A stretch of DNA of 64,000 nt from Hymenolepis diminuta (taxonomy: Eukaryota; Platyhelminthes; Cestoda; Cyclophyllidea; Hymenolepididae). Below are positions 1 to 33,000 of the stretch, in pieces. The DNA is taken from the NCBI GenBank assembly GCA_900708905.1, contig CAADRB010000049.1:536604-600603 (forward strand), read 5' to 3'. The notes beneath the pieces are model-generated. The model did not search any database and was not told the DNA's origin. It saw nothing but the letters and a program-made list of their open reading frames with translations. Each line of letters begins with the position of its first letter. Position 1 is the first letter of the stretch. A program made the translations under genes and the position numbers.

Positions 1-295
1 TTTCATATCTTTACGATGTCAGCTAACTCATGCAACTTCACTTTTCGATCATTCTAAACGATTTTGTGGATTTTTTTATGTTTTCTGGTGTAACCACCTC
101 ATTTGGACGTTCACTGCGTTCTGTATCATCGGTGTCTCTACGACCACGTTTGAAGTCAGCAAACCAACGTTTTATTGTTATTTCTGATGGAGCGGAGTCC
201 TCATAACACTTTTCAAGCCATTGCTTTGCTTGAACGGTATTTTTTCCCATCAAGAAGCAGTGTAAAATGAAAACACGAAATTGTTTTTGATCCAT
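1..295 (-). pseudogene. Mariner transposase, N-terminal part, broken
   Basis: Reading from the ATG at 295 leftwards, the protein has the start of a Tc1/mariner transposase: a helix-turn-helix N-terminus with the family signatures FLMGKNTV, AKQWLEKCY, IKRWFADFKRG and a GRP-like SERPNEVVT linker. The frame breaks in the A-run near 68-75. Downstream of it, family-like residues (NDRKVKL) continue in another frame with stops, so the copy cannot make a transposase. The catalytic DD(34)D half would lie left of the window. The element sits in or beside an intron of the focal adhesion kinase gene on the same strand. Family identity is clear; subfamily cannot be told. Confidence 0.85.
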
Positions 296-470
296 TGTTT
301 TGAAAACAACGAAAGTAGCGTCACTCTTAGCACAATAACTCACAAACTAATGAATAGAATATCATGAAATTTTAAGAGCTGTCTTTTGAAGGTTAGTATT
401 AACTGAAAAAAGTGACTGCAATAAAACTAGCGCCATCTATGTGTTAGGCCCGGGACTTTTCAGCCCATGT
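1..470 (-). mobile_element. Mariner element remnant, 5' half
   Basis: This span holds the broken transposase (1-295), a noncoding leader, and an outer segment at about 420-470 that includes GGCCCGGGACTTTTCAG. The outer segment is in the right place for the left terminal inverted repeat. The partner repeat is outside the window, so the end is inferred from position only. Confidence 0.55.
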
Positions 471-21838
<21,368 letters not shown>

Positions 21839-24800
21839 TTTTATTTAATAGAATCGGAACGGTGTGAACGGAGCGGTCATATTTCAGATAAAATGAGACG
21901 CCAGCCGTTAAGGTCAAATTTAAAAAGGCAGATGAAGCTCAAATTGAGCAATCGACGGGACATAACAAAAGATTTTTTCGTTAATATATCAAAATAAATA
22001 CATAAGCTGTGTTTGTTATAATATTAATGTGAAAATATAGTTTTCCGCAATTCCGTAGTTTGAAATTATTCTATGTTTTTACAAATTTTGACTTAACTTT
22101 AAATGACATGGCGAAATTGATGAAATATTTTTTTGAAAAGGTAATGTAATCAATACAACCTATTTGAAACTGAAAAAATAAATGACTCGTTTTCATAATT
22201 ATACTGACAACAAGTCCTTTTGAGTTTACAAATATAATAAGGCATTGACTAGGGTATAATTGCCGCAATATTTTTGCTCTAAATCTAATTTGTTCCTCCA
22301 ATTGTAATTGTCATTTCTGTCACGACGGTGGGAAAGTGTTCTAAACTATGCAATCTACCTAATTAAGCTCTGCAACATTTTCAAAACTTCACTACCCTGT
22401 AGACACTTAATCCTTTCCTAACATAAATTTATTAAAATTCTCTTAGAGAGTCAAATTATTACGGTTTTATTTCTTTAAGACGGAATTTCCCCATCATTGT
22501 GCTGATATATCAGTTGGAACATCAGGGTGTTTATTTATGCAGTCATCAACTTAGATCCAGCTCTTTATGATGTGTCCTACATTGTTTTACAAGTTCTAAA
22601 TTCAAACACTTTATTTGACTTAAACATTTATGCTTATATTTATATAGACAACAAAGGCCAAAAAATGATAGGACATTCACAACAGTATTCTGCTCAGGGA
22701 TTCAAATGTTTGCGTAGATATTCATGCAGACGCCAACAATCATGTGGCGACACGACTGACAAAGCAGAAAAAAAGCATATATATTTTTACATTTTGTATT
22801 TTTATCCGAGTAAGCTGACATAAGTGGTCTGACTTCATTATTCTATGAAGGCCGCGATCTGTGACTGAAATTGTGCTAAATGCATATTGAAAACAATTTT
22901 TCAAGTTTCTCACCACATATTTCATGACATTTGAAATTTGCTAATCGGACTGTGATTTGAGATTAAGTTGCACGTTATGACAATTTTAGGTACAAATTTT
23001 ACCTAATAAAGACCCTGTGAGTCTTAAGATAAAGACTATGGTGTGAAGTCATGTCAAGATCAAACATAAGATCAACTACAAACAAATGAAAATTTAGGTA
23101 ATAATCGATTAGCGAAATTCGCATGCGAAAAGAAATTATGGAAATTGATTAAGTTGGGATAAATGTTTATTTAAATATAACTTCGAAACACCGTATTTAT
23201 CTCATTTTATTGATTAATATGAATGAAGAGAGCAAAATGCAGGCGCGTCCTGCTCATGAGAAAGGTATTTTAATGAAAAACTGAAGATAAATGCTCAGTC
23301 TCGGGATCAATATCCCAACCGATCTCCTCATCAAAACAACATGCCTCACAAGACAAATGGGAGGAAAAATTGCTACAAAAGAGCTTAATTTAATTCTCCC
23401 TAAGAATCTAAAACTTGAGCAGTGTGGACTTACTTCATTCAGCAGAACCCAATCTTGATGCCAAAATGATCGAAATTCGGAGTTGAGAAACATGGGAACT
23501 TCTAAAATATCTTACGTTATTACAATTAATTAATTTCTGTTTACACAATTCCGAATCTTTTTTAGTATATTAATACTTTTGTATGGGCAATAAATGCATA
23601 TAATAAAATATATATAGAAAGTCCATTAACATTTATACAATACTTCATTTAATTTTAAGGTCAAATTTCCCCACCAAAATTCTTTATGTGCCAACTTAAA
23701 TTGGGGGTGTAATATAACTTATTGCCCCCAGGAAATTTATATAAATTTCAATTTCCTACCAATGAATTCTGATTATTTTATTGATTTTGAATAAATTATT
23801 AACGTGCTGGGTCCATCTATCAGCAGCAAATTTCACATTAATGTATCTCCGACCTATCGATTTCTCACTGCCGTTTTTTCCCGATGTTACACCACTTTTG
23901 CTAGCAAGATTTACCAAAACTTACGAAATAGTGATAATCAATCATAATTCAAAATTGCAAATTTTCTTAAACGAGAATATAGATGCCTTAGTACAAAAAG
24001 TATAATTAGAAAGTGTACTTAACTAGCCAAATGTGAAATTTGGTCATTCGTTGTAAACGATACTTCTAAGATTTATAAACACATAACTTAAAAAAATTAT
24101 TATTGTAAATGTTACCTAAAAATTACCCGCTTTTATACGATTTCGCAAGTAGGTAAATTAGACAAAAATTTTGGACAATTTAATAGACCTCAAAGTAAAT
24201 CGATTAACTGAAATTTTTTTGTAATTTTAAAGATCATATCTAATAATCCCATTATACTCTCCTCGAGATTGCGTAGAATTGCAACTGGAAATGAAATATT
24301 ATTCTTGAGACGCACTATCGCATCTAAGCTAACCAATAGATTTATTTTTAGCCTATAATTAAAATCTGTCTATTGAATTTCTATTCCTGGTGATCTAATC
24401 TGTCAGCTTGTCTATTTCTCTCAACCCTTTATTCGATAAGATGACGAACTTATTTATTTGAACACATGTTGCCCTACAAATATATATTTTGAAATTCCAT
24501 AATTTCCCTTATTTAGTAAATCCTGCTTACTATAGGTCCACACTCGTTGATTAATTATATGTGATTCCAAGATACTTAGAATTAGATATGCATTCAAATA
24601 ACTCTCAGTTTAAAATGAGAGAATATTTAAAATAAACCCAAGGCAAATTATGACATGTTAGTTGACTTAAATTGTTGAATTTTATGCGTATTGGGATATT
24701 TTCAATCTTAGAGTTTGTTTTCTTAAATAATACAGCAAGTTCCATCTTCCTTGTTATATAGAGTTCTGCCGTGTTTAGTTTCTTCGTATATTTTGATTAA

Positions 24801-26052
24801 TCTTGATGACGAAATGATTTTTCAGTAACACCTCCTGGTGTTGTTTGATTTAAGCATGAATTGAAGAAAAGCCACAGATTGAATGTTGTCATCGCAATCG
24901 ACATGAAGAACAATAAACATCAGGCACCATTTTCTGTCGTGCACGTGAATATAAATATCAACAATAATAGTTGCAATTTCTGTTGGCTTTCTATTTTTTG
25001 CCTGTTGTTGTTTACTTAGTAATGAATAAACGTTCTTTAACTCTCTCCGATTATTTCCCCTTACACAGTAGCGTTAGGGATAGCGTGCGAATGACTTGAG
25101 GGGGCTTGACGAGAGCGAGAGGTTCAACAGCATATATTGATGGAATGACTTAAGTCACTTGAATAGGGAAAATATTTCGTGAGGAGCCGAAATAAACTGG
25201 CGTTTCCAGCTTTGACTTGGACAAATGCAAAAAAATTCCAATACGGCAGAAGAATTTGGTGCAGGATTTAGCAGATTCTAATATTGTTTGATGTGGCATT
25301 TATTTCTGAGCGATGTAATTCAAACCTATAATCAACATTTAGTGGAAATTTACCAGGCACCATTTGCAAGTATAATCTAGAAATTACGCTAGAATTATTC
25401 GTAACTATGCCGCTATCCACTGTCAAATATTTTGGTGAAATCATTCCACAAAAATACATTTATAATTCTAGACAAGTTAACGCATATTTTGTCTAGTCTG
25501 AGTCACTTGAATTTTCGGGAACTGGATAACGTGAGACGAAGAAGGCTACACTATGGCGCTGACGACATTGCGAACACATACGCCATTGAGAAACTGCTAT
25601 TAGAGAGAATGCTGATCGTTGGAAGAACGCAAACTAATTTTTCTAGTAATACCACAACTATCACCTAGACCTTTTAGTTGTCTTACAGGATATCACATAA
25701 TATCACGTCACGGAAACAGAAAGAATATCAAAATAGAGATGCTAGTGAAAGAGCAGGCATTGGAAACGGATTTCAAATTCTATCAATTCTAGAGCATAGG
25801 CCAAATAGACTATTAATTATCACTTTAATACTTCTTCTCTATAAATTATTCCCACAAAATAAAACAAGGCCAGAATATGTGGCCATTGTTCTCCAAAATC
25901 TGTGAAATCAAGGGCATCCCTGAGTCATAATTCGGGACTTAATTAAGACGGAAGCAGACGCAGGAGGATCAGGATAGGCAAATGCTGATGGTCTTATCAA
26001 GACTAAGCATCTAATCTCCCCTCTAGAGAACTCATGTGAAAATGAAAAGGAA
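21839..26052. other. Intergenic region between FAK and the LTR block
   Basis: FAK starts here going left. The only coding-like signal is an exon-like island at 25497-25645. No promoter motif stands out. Confidence 0.6.
25497..25645 (+). other. Exon-like island of unknown gene
   Basis: A strong acceptor (CATATTTTGTCTAG) is followed by 49 stop-free codons and a GTAATA donor. The translation is non-repetitive and charged (LNFRELDNVRRRRLHYGADD, then TYAIEKLLLERM). This looks more like protein than chance. It could be an exon of an unrecognised gene or pseudogene; I found no secure partner exons. Confidence 0.3.
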
Positions 26053-26479
26053 GAACAGGAGAAGGGAATCATTTCATACGGAATATTCCTCTCCAGGTGT
26101 CGATGCCTCGAATCTTTTGATGCCGCCTCTTTTGATAATAACTCACACCTCAACACCTCCTCAAGAACTTGACACTCCGATATCTCACGAGGAAAATAAT
26201 ATGATTGACGGAGAACCAGTAGGAAGTTTGGATAGAAATGTTTCATTCAAGAAATTCAATGATGAATGCGAGGGATATTACACCTCACCTCCTCCAATTT
26301 CCTTTATGGAGAAACATGCTGGAAGTGATGTCTTCCTTCTCGAAAGAAGTCAATGTTGCAACCGACCAAATTCGTCGCCGACGTTACCACCAGTGAACAA
26401 ACTTCAGACTGCAGAGTACGGTAAAACGTCATTGAGATGCAAGAAAACAGATCACCGTCACCACCACCATCAAGTGTAG
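26036..26479 (+). CDS. Hypothetical ORF inside duplicated block, copy 1
   Basis: An open frame of 147 codons, rich in Pro, Ser, Asn and Thr, ends in a His cluster (TDHRHHHHQV). The stop is 5 nt before the TG start of the LTR at 26485. From codon 7 on, the translation equals that of the inverted copy at 45129-45555. I do not recognise it. It may be element-internal sequence or a captured host 3' exon such as a cytoplasmic tail. No start context or splice site decides its true beginning. Confidence 0.3.
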   Translation: MKMKRKNRRRESFHTEYSSPGVDASNLLMPPLLIITHTSTPPQELDTPISHEENNMIDGEPVGSLDRNVSFKKFNDECEGYYTSPPPISFMEKHAGSDVFLLERSQCCNRPNSSPTLPPVNKLQTAEYGKTSLRCKKTDHRHHHHQV

Positions 26480-26919
26480 TAGATTGAAGGATGACCCTCC
26501 ATGCACTTCCACAATCACTCTTTACTCGCATTCTTTATGAAAATACGGCGATTTTTCGCCTTTACGTCTCTATGACTCTAATCCTCATCTGCCATGTCTA
26601 GACGACTTTATCAAATCGTCCTTTTTACTATAACTGTCCTGTTTCATTTAGAAGTACACTGCACTCATATCCTCACGCGCGTCCTTGCCCAAGTGACTTA
26701 TATAAACTGTCTTTGTATCTCCATTCCCATACATAAGCATGCACATATCAACTATCCGCTTGTACATTTTCCTCTCACCTCCTCCCCCTTCCTTCTCTCC
26801 CTCATCTCTCTCCTACTGTCTCGAATCCTCCTCCTGGTTTATTCAATACACTTTGGTCTACGCAACTCTTTGTGCTCTGCTTTTTGGAATCGTTGCTTGC
26901 TGTTGCTAGCTGCTAGCCA
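26053..26919 (+). mobile_element. 867-bp duplicated block with LTR, copy 1
   Basis: It matches 44689-45555 on the opposite strand at equal length, and no difference was seen in the stretches I compared (position a pairs with 71608 minus a). Identity ends at the CA end of the LTR on one side. It stops abruptly inside the internal ORF on the other. The block is 432 bp of internal sequence plus a 435-bp LTR. It is either a 5'-truncated non-autonomous Ty3/gypsy-related element or a segmental duplication carrying a solo LTR. Confidence 0.7.
26485..26919 (+). repeat. Solo-type LTR of Ty3/gypsy family, copy 1
   Basis: It starts TGAAGGATGA, as does the LTR at 48813, and ends GCTAGCCA. It shares with that LTR the block CATATCCTCACGCGCGTCC, a TATA box (TATATAAA, 26699-26706), a CT-rich tract and TTCAATACA-TTGGTCTACGCAA. 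There is no polypurine tract directly upstream. It could act as a Pol II promoter or poly(A) source 3.1 kb upstream of NIPBL. Confidence 0.65.
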
Positions 26920-29900
26920 AAGTCTTAGCCTCTGGGTCTGTTTTTGATCCATTAGTTCCTACAATTTGCTTCTATTACATCAACAATAACTCCAACGATT
27001 TTTTTCTTTAATTCCCACAAGACCAAGGGACAAATAGCCGCCACTATCTTTGAGTAAGATTTATGGCCTCATTGTATTTGAAATTCATACGCGTTTCAAT
27101 TTACTTATTTCCGTTCTTATTTTAGTGAAGGGGACAATTTGTGCTCTTTCTTCACATATAAAGAAAAGGTTTTGCCAAGCAAATAATGATTAATGTACTA
27201 CAAAGGCATTGCAATGATTAATTGAATAAATACGTATTAAGATTCAGTTGTTATGTACCATTTAGGTGGAGTTTTTTCGATGAAAATAGTTATGTTTTTA
27301 AACAAATTAGAAGTTTCGTTTAAATATTTATTGTAGTTTCGCATATCTTATTAATTGTGTAACCAAATACGATGCACGAGAAAGGATTACGAAATGGAGG
27401 GGAGAAAAAACATTCATTGTTAAATACTGGAAGTGTGCAGCAGTGAAATGAAGTCGTGCTGCAGCTACAAATACTAATTTTATCAAATTAAACCAGATTT
27501 TTGGTTAGAAAAATAGCAAAAATCTTAAACTATAAATACTCTCAACCACAGAATTTTTTCTACGGTATAATAATATTGGCTATTGTTGCAAGCTAGTCGC
27601 TTACCCTTACATTATACCCCTTTCCGTACTCATTTTCTTGTATATTATAACTGTATAACTATAACTGTACATTATAAAATATGAAATGTTACCATGAGTA
27701 AAATTAAAGTATTTAAATTTATCTAATATTTTTTGATAAAATTAGTAACTAATATATATTTTTAAAATTTTATTGAAAACAATGCTTATCCTTCAAGTTG
27801 TTTATGTGAGCGAATATGTATTACACTATGGTGCACAGAGTTAAAGTTGATCTTCAGTAAGTTTTTACTATGTCGACCGGAGTTCGTTTTCTTTTCTTTA
27901 TGCTCTGGCTTTGATTTCGGCCTGCAAAAAGTTTAAAGACGTCAATTAATTTCTGTTTATTTAGGTCGCATTTATTGCATGACTATTCGTCTATGTCACT
28001 GATTATCCTGTCAGTAATCGGGAGCATCCTATTGATAGCTTGACAATTCATCGAGGCTAAAACTGTCATCTATCCGGTGTTGTTTAGACCTTCAAAAATT
28101 GATTATATGTTGGAAGTTTTTTTTCACATACGTTGTCCTTCTTGAATTATCAAAATGTTTTAAAGTAACTCTATTTCTATCTTCTCTGTATCTCCGTGCC
28201 TGATTTGACTATAGCCTAGCGGCTCTAGATCATAGATGCAAAAACTAAACTTTGAAGTAGTGTCGAAATAGTTTTCTTTATACGACAACCGAAGAAGGTA
28301 AATGCTTCAGCCAAACAGATATTAGCACATTCCACACCTATTTTGTATAGTCAAAACCTTGCCATGAGGTATGTTACAGTTACTCAGACCCTAGAGAAGG
28401 AAGGAAAGAATAGAGAATTAACCGGAGAAGATCAGTCATTAACTGACGTATTTGTACTCTTGAAATTGGTCACTTGCCCAGCCTCCATGTCTAACATTGT
28501 GGGATATGGTCAATTAAACGATAAATCAATAGATGAATGACGGTTGAACTGGTCATGCTGTGACCTGAAACAGTTGTGATGGAATGGTGTGGTGATGGCG
28601 AAGGCAATGAATGGAATCAGAGATGCGGAACTCAAAGATTCACCTGAGATTGTTAGGAGGCATTTCCAAAATGTAATTTTTGCCCAAGCTCTGTGAAGGG
28701 TGTGCTAGTATTGGACTTAATCTAAAAGTGATTGGCCGAAGAAAATTGAACCAATTATTGGGCTTAATTAGCTCATATGCAGTTTGGATTGGTCAATCGA
28801 CGTACCAATCGATGAATAACGGTTGATTTCACCATGGCGTGGAGTGGCATGGCGGTGATATACAAGTTCAGCTCTGGTGCAGGCCTGAGTATTCTTCCTA
28901 TCAGAAATGCGTAAAGGTTAGTTGTTGTCGCAATTGTCGTCAACTCGTGTTTTATGCTAATTAATCTTATTTATTCAACTTCATCTAGTCGGTAATTTTT
29001 TTACCGATTGTAGTAGGGATATTCTTTGCCAATGCATATGATTAAGGTTTTTATTTTTTATAATAATAAATGAACATCCATTCGATATTCACATTAACTT
29101 ACTTTGATTCTTCCTCTACTTCGAAAATGAGATTTATGGCACGATTTCTTCAACATATTTATACAATGTTTTAGAAATCTAAATATTCATTGATATAAAA
29201 TAGCATTTTAACGGATACCTGCTAAATATTCGCGAAATTTAAGTTCTTAAGTAGGCGTTACGATTTTAGTCAGAATTAAACTCGATGTAATTTTATGCAT
29301 TAGCTATCCAGGATTCAGTAAGTGTTTTAATTGATGTCTTCGAGGGATACATTAAAATGTAGAAGCTGGTAGCGACGAGTGAAGTTTAAGTAGCTACAAT
29401 TAATATACTATAGGGTGGCATCGTCGAACCGCGCAGTAGTAACTATTGTTAAAAAAATGAGAGAATCAATTTTACGGTTATGGGAATAGTAGGGTACATA
29501 TTTTGTATTCACACTCAAACTTCTACAAGATGACATCATCAAAAGAAACCTTAATCAAATAACTAGTTTTGAAGGTAACTAAGTAAAAAACTTTTTAATG
29601 CTGATGGTCGAAAATTTTATTATTTTTATCATATGATAGGAACGAAATCAAAAGTTTGCGAAAGTCTTAAGTGAATCATATAATTTTCTGTATGATATCA
29701 AAGTTAAGAAATCATGGCAGCAAAATGAAAAAGCCCTAACTTTAAAAATATGTTTATCCATGAATTAATTTTTATTTATTGTAAATTGTCAATTTTAGGA
29801 AATTTAAATATTGTGCTATATTGTTTGAACTTTCTGATTGATCCAATATGTCTGCACAGGGAAGCTTGTAAAAGACTATCCCTATCTTCTGTATTTTTGG

Positions 29901-30038
29901 TTGATTTATTTTCATTCTTAACGCGTAAACTGTTCGTTTAAATTATTTAGAGAATATTGAGCATTTTATTTTTTTGACATTAGAGTCTTGTTTTAATTAG
30001 TGACTATCTTACCTAATTCTGATTTTTTACCTTCATAG
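26920..30038. other. Upstream region of NIPBL
   Basis: It holds a decayed direct repeat: 28507-28600 resembles 28790-28870 around GATGAATRACGGTTGA. No exon was recognised. A 5' untranslated exon of NIPBL could lie here, because the first coding exon begins right after a splice acceptor. Confidence 0.5.
28507..28870 (+). repeat. Degenerate direct repeat pair
   Basis: Two segments about 285 bp apart share GGTCAAT, then AATMGATGAATRACGGTTGA and a following GTG/GGTGATGG-rich stretch. They are old copies with no coding content. Confidence 0.35.
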
Positions 30039-30044
30039 AAAAGA
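30030..30044 (+). promoter_or_regulatory. Splice acceptor just upstream of NIPBL start codon
   Basis: A pyrimidine-rich tract ends in TTCATAG at 30038, six bases before the ATG at 30045. The TAG is itself an in-frame stop, so translation cannot start farther up in unspliced RNA. It is the acceptor for either a 5'UTR intron or a spliced leader. Confidence 0.6.
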
Positions 30045-33000
30045 ATGAACGGTGATATTACTAAAATCCCTGTTCTGTCCTGCGGAGCTGCAAAACAGTT
30101 AAGCGATATATTTCCAGAGCTTCCTTTACCGACTGCATGTACTGATGGTGTAAGCAACGACACGCTGATATCCGACCCGTCTTTGTCCAACGACGTCGAG
30201 CAAGCTCTAAATTCTAATAACGAAGCACTAATTTCTAATGTTACTGATGCTCTGTCTATGGTATCTACTCAAAATATGTAAGTTATCTTTAGTTTTATGT
30301 TTGTTTTTTCCTAAGCGATCTCGTAGACGAAACTGTAGCTATGCCGATAGATAATGCTAACGCTCCTCCAATTTTAAATTTTCTTCTTCAAAGGAATTCG
30401 CGTGTTTTCAATCAAGAATGTGCTAGTTCTTCTCACCCTAACAGGGCCAACTTTAATTTTAACTGGGACGCTCAATCTAATCCTAATGGAGTGGACAACC
30501 AACATACAGGTATGTTGAATTAAACAATCGTAATCCTTTATGTTCTAGCATTTGACGAAGATTCTTCGGTTAAACATCAACACAAGAGAAAGAAACGTAA
30601 AAGGAGAAGGGTGGAAAGTGTTGATCCTGAAGTTATGAGCGACGGAGAATCCAATGGTGTTTCGGTGAGTGATTGGGATTCTGCTAGTGAAAATGAACCT
30701 GCTGCTCGCAAATCCTACGAAATTAAAAACACTGGTGGAGAGGCTTTGAAGTTGAAAATTTCTATCAAACGCGCCGCTCCAGCTGAAATAAGTACTTCTG
30801 ATAACTCCACGAAGGAACGCAAGCAGAAGAAGCATAAGAAATCGAAAGATAAGAAACGCCATCATAGTCGCGATAAAAGCCTTCCATCCAGTGAGGGTCG
30901 TGCAGAGCAACCGATAATTCCGCCGGCTAATGGAATTCCAATGACTGCTAAACCAATGCTTGTTACCTCCCCTCCTAGAGAGATTTTTAACAGTCAGAGA
31001 CCCCCGGCGGGTTCTTCCACTTCACATTCTCCACATCAATTCCCCTTTGATTTTCAGGGTGTTTTCGATCAAGCCAAGCCTGATTTCTCCGCATTTCCGG
31101 TTAACCTCTTTGAAGATTTATCTACCCCTCATTCGAATGTTGCTCCTAATCACCCAGCGACCAACTCAGGAGCCACTCCCTTTTCCTACAATGATTTTCT
31201 CTCACCTGACCTGCTTTCTAGTGCAAATATTCCTTCCGCCCCTCCGCCACCACATGCCCATAATCCTTCACCTCAAGCCTCTGTGTATCAGGGCAACTTC
31301 ATGGTGGCTTCTCATCTAGATTATCCGGATAATACTCATCCTGATTACTCTACCTCCTACACTGGTGGTCAGACTACTGCCGCTGCTGCACCGATGGGAT
31401 TAGCTAGCTACCTGAATTCCACTAAACCTCAAACGATCTCTAACAATCCTCCGCCCTCTCAACCCGTTAGCACCCCAGTACGACCCTCTGCTCCTGTTAA
31501 ACCCGCTGCAAGACGAAGGCCACCTGTCTCGAAAAGTATGTCTTTCATTCCTCTCCCTTCTCTTTCTGGTGGAAAACTTACCTCATTAATAAATATCTCG
31601 CTTTTCTCTTAGGACGACGAGCTAATGAAGTGGAAGGGTTGCGCTCGTGGACTGTAAAATATCCGGGACAGAAGAATCCTACTGAGAAAAATTCTGCTGC
31701 TGACGAGTCTTCCGCATGGGATGCAGTTGTTGATCGCCAGGCTAACTATCTCCGCAACAAACGACGACTGACTAGACAACCCACCGCTCTTGCAAATGAC
31801 TTTGTGCTTGAAAATGATAAAGACTACCCTAGGTGTGTGTCTGTGTCGTATTTCTTTCTATGCTATAGCGCTCTCTTTAACCCTTTTTTCTTAACTCTTC
31901 CTTAGGCCTCTTCCAAGAAGGAATAGTTTCGAAGATGATGACGGTGGTGAAAGCGCGATTGGAGGTGAAAATGATGATGCCGATAGTCATTCTGATACAG
32001 AGAGTGGAAAAGGGGTCGGTGGTACCTCTTTGCGCTCGGCTGCTGCACGGTGTTCTTACGCCGGAATGGATGAAGAAGGCGAGGATGTACCTGACGAAGA
32101 ATGCTACAAAGACAGCAGCACTCGAAGACGTCGCAAAGCTACTGATGATGATGATGCTCCGTTTGAGGGTTAGTTATCATTTTATCTTCCAGTGATTACT
32201 TCTTTCCTAAGACATTGACTTAACAACTCTAAACAGTTGGAGTTTTATAATACGTCAATGTGTAATAAGTGTTAAGTTAATGAAAGGTATATATTTTCTG
32301 GGCTATTTAAACCTCGTTAAGATATCTAATCTTTATAATTGAGGTCCACTAACTTAAACGAATTTGCTAGACTGTTATCTATTGTTTCCTTATTTATCGT
32401 CAAGGACTGTTATATTTGACCTTATTGGTGAGCAAATATTGTTATCCTCGGTTAGGTATACTTAGTTGGTTGTCCTTAAATAAATCTTATATACTTCATT
32501 ATCGGACGCTTTTGGGGAATTTGGTCCTGGTTTTAAGGAAGAAAGATACATATATTAATGTGAGGGTTCATTTTAAGGCTCATGTTGGCTTTTTCATATA
32601 CCTCTATTTCTTTCGATTGAACATAATATTCGGAAATCATGCTTTTTTACTCGTTAAAATGTTCCGTTATTGGCACTACTTGCTGCTTTTCGAGATTTTC
32701 AGCGGACATTTGGCGTTGTAATTAATTTGACATGCAGATTCTGAATTTAATTGGCTAAATTGTAATATTCTATTTGCTACTTATCTAGTTTTAATTCAGA
32801 TCGAAATGAATTTGGTGTTAAGTTTCTGTTTTCTACTGACCAAACTCATAGTTCTCAGATTTGTATTTTTGATGGCTTTTTAAACCGATTTTTATCATAT
32901 CTTTTGCACTATTGTAAAAAAAGTCATATTATAATCAGCTTAAACAATCTGGACTTTAAGTAATAATGGGACACTCACCAACTGCTAGTTGGCTTTATTT

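Noticed and set aside
25908..26246. Antisense frame over the duplicated block (also 45362-45607)
   Set aside because: It is the reverse shadow of the Pro/Ser-rich frame and has no independent support.
26594..26947. 117-120 codon frame with a hydrophobic leader inside the LTR (also 44652-45014)
   Set aside because: It covers the TATA box and CT-rich part of the LTR. The Leu-rich translation simply comes from CT-rich DNA.
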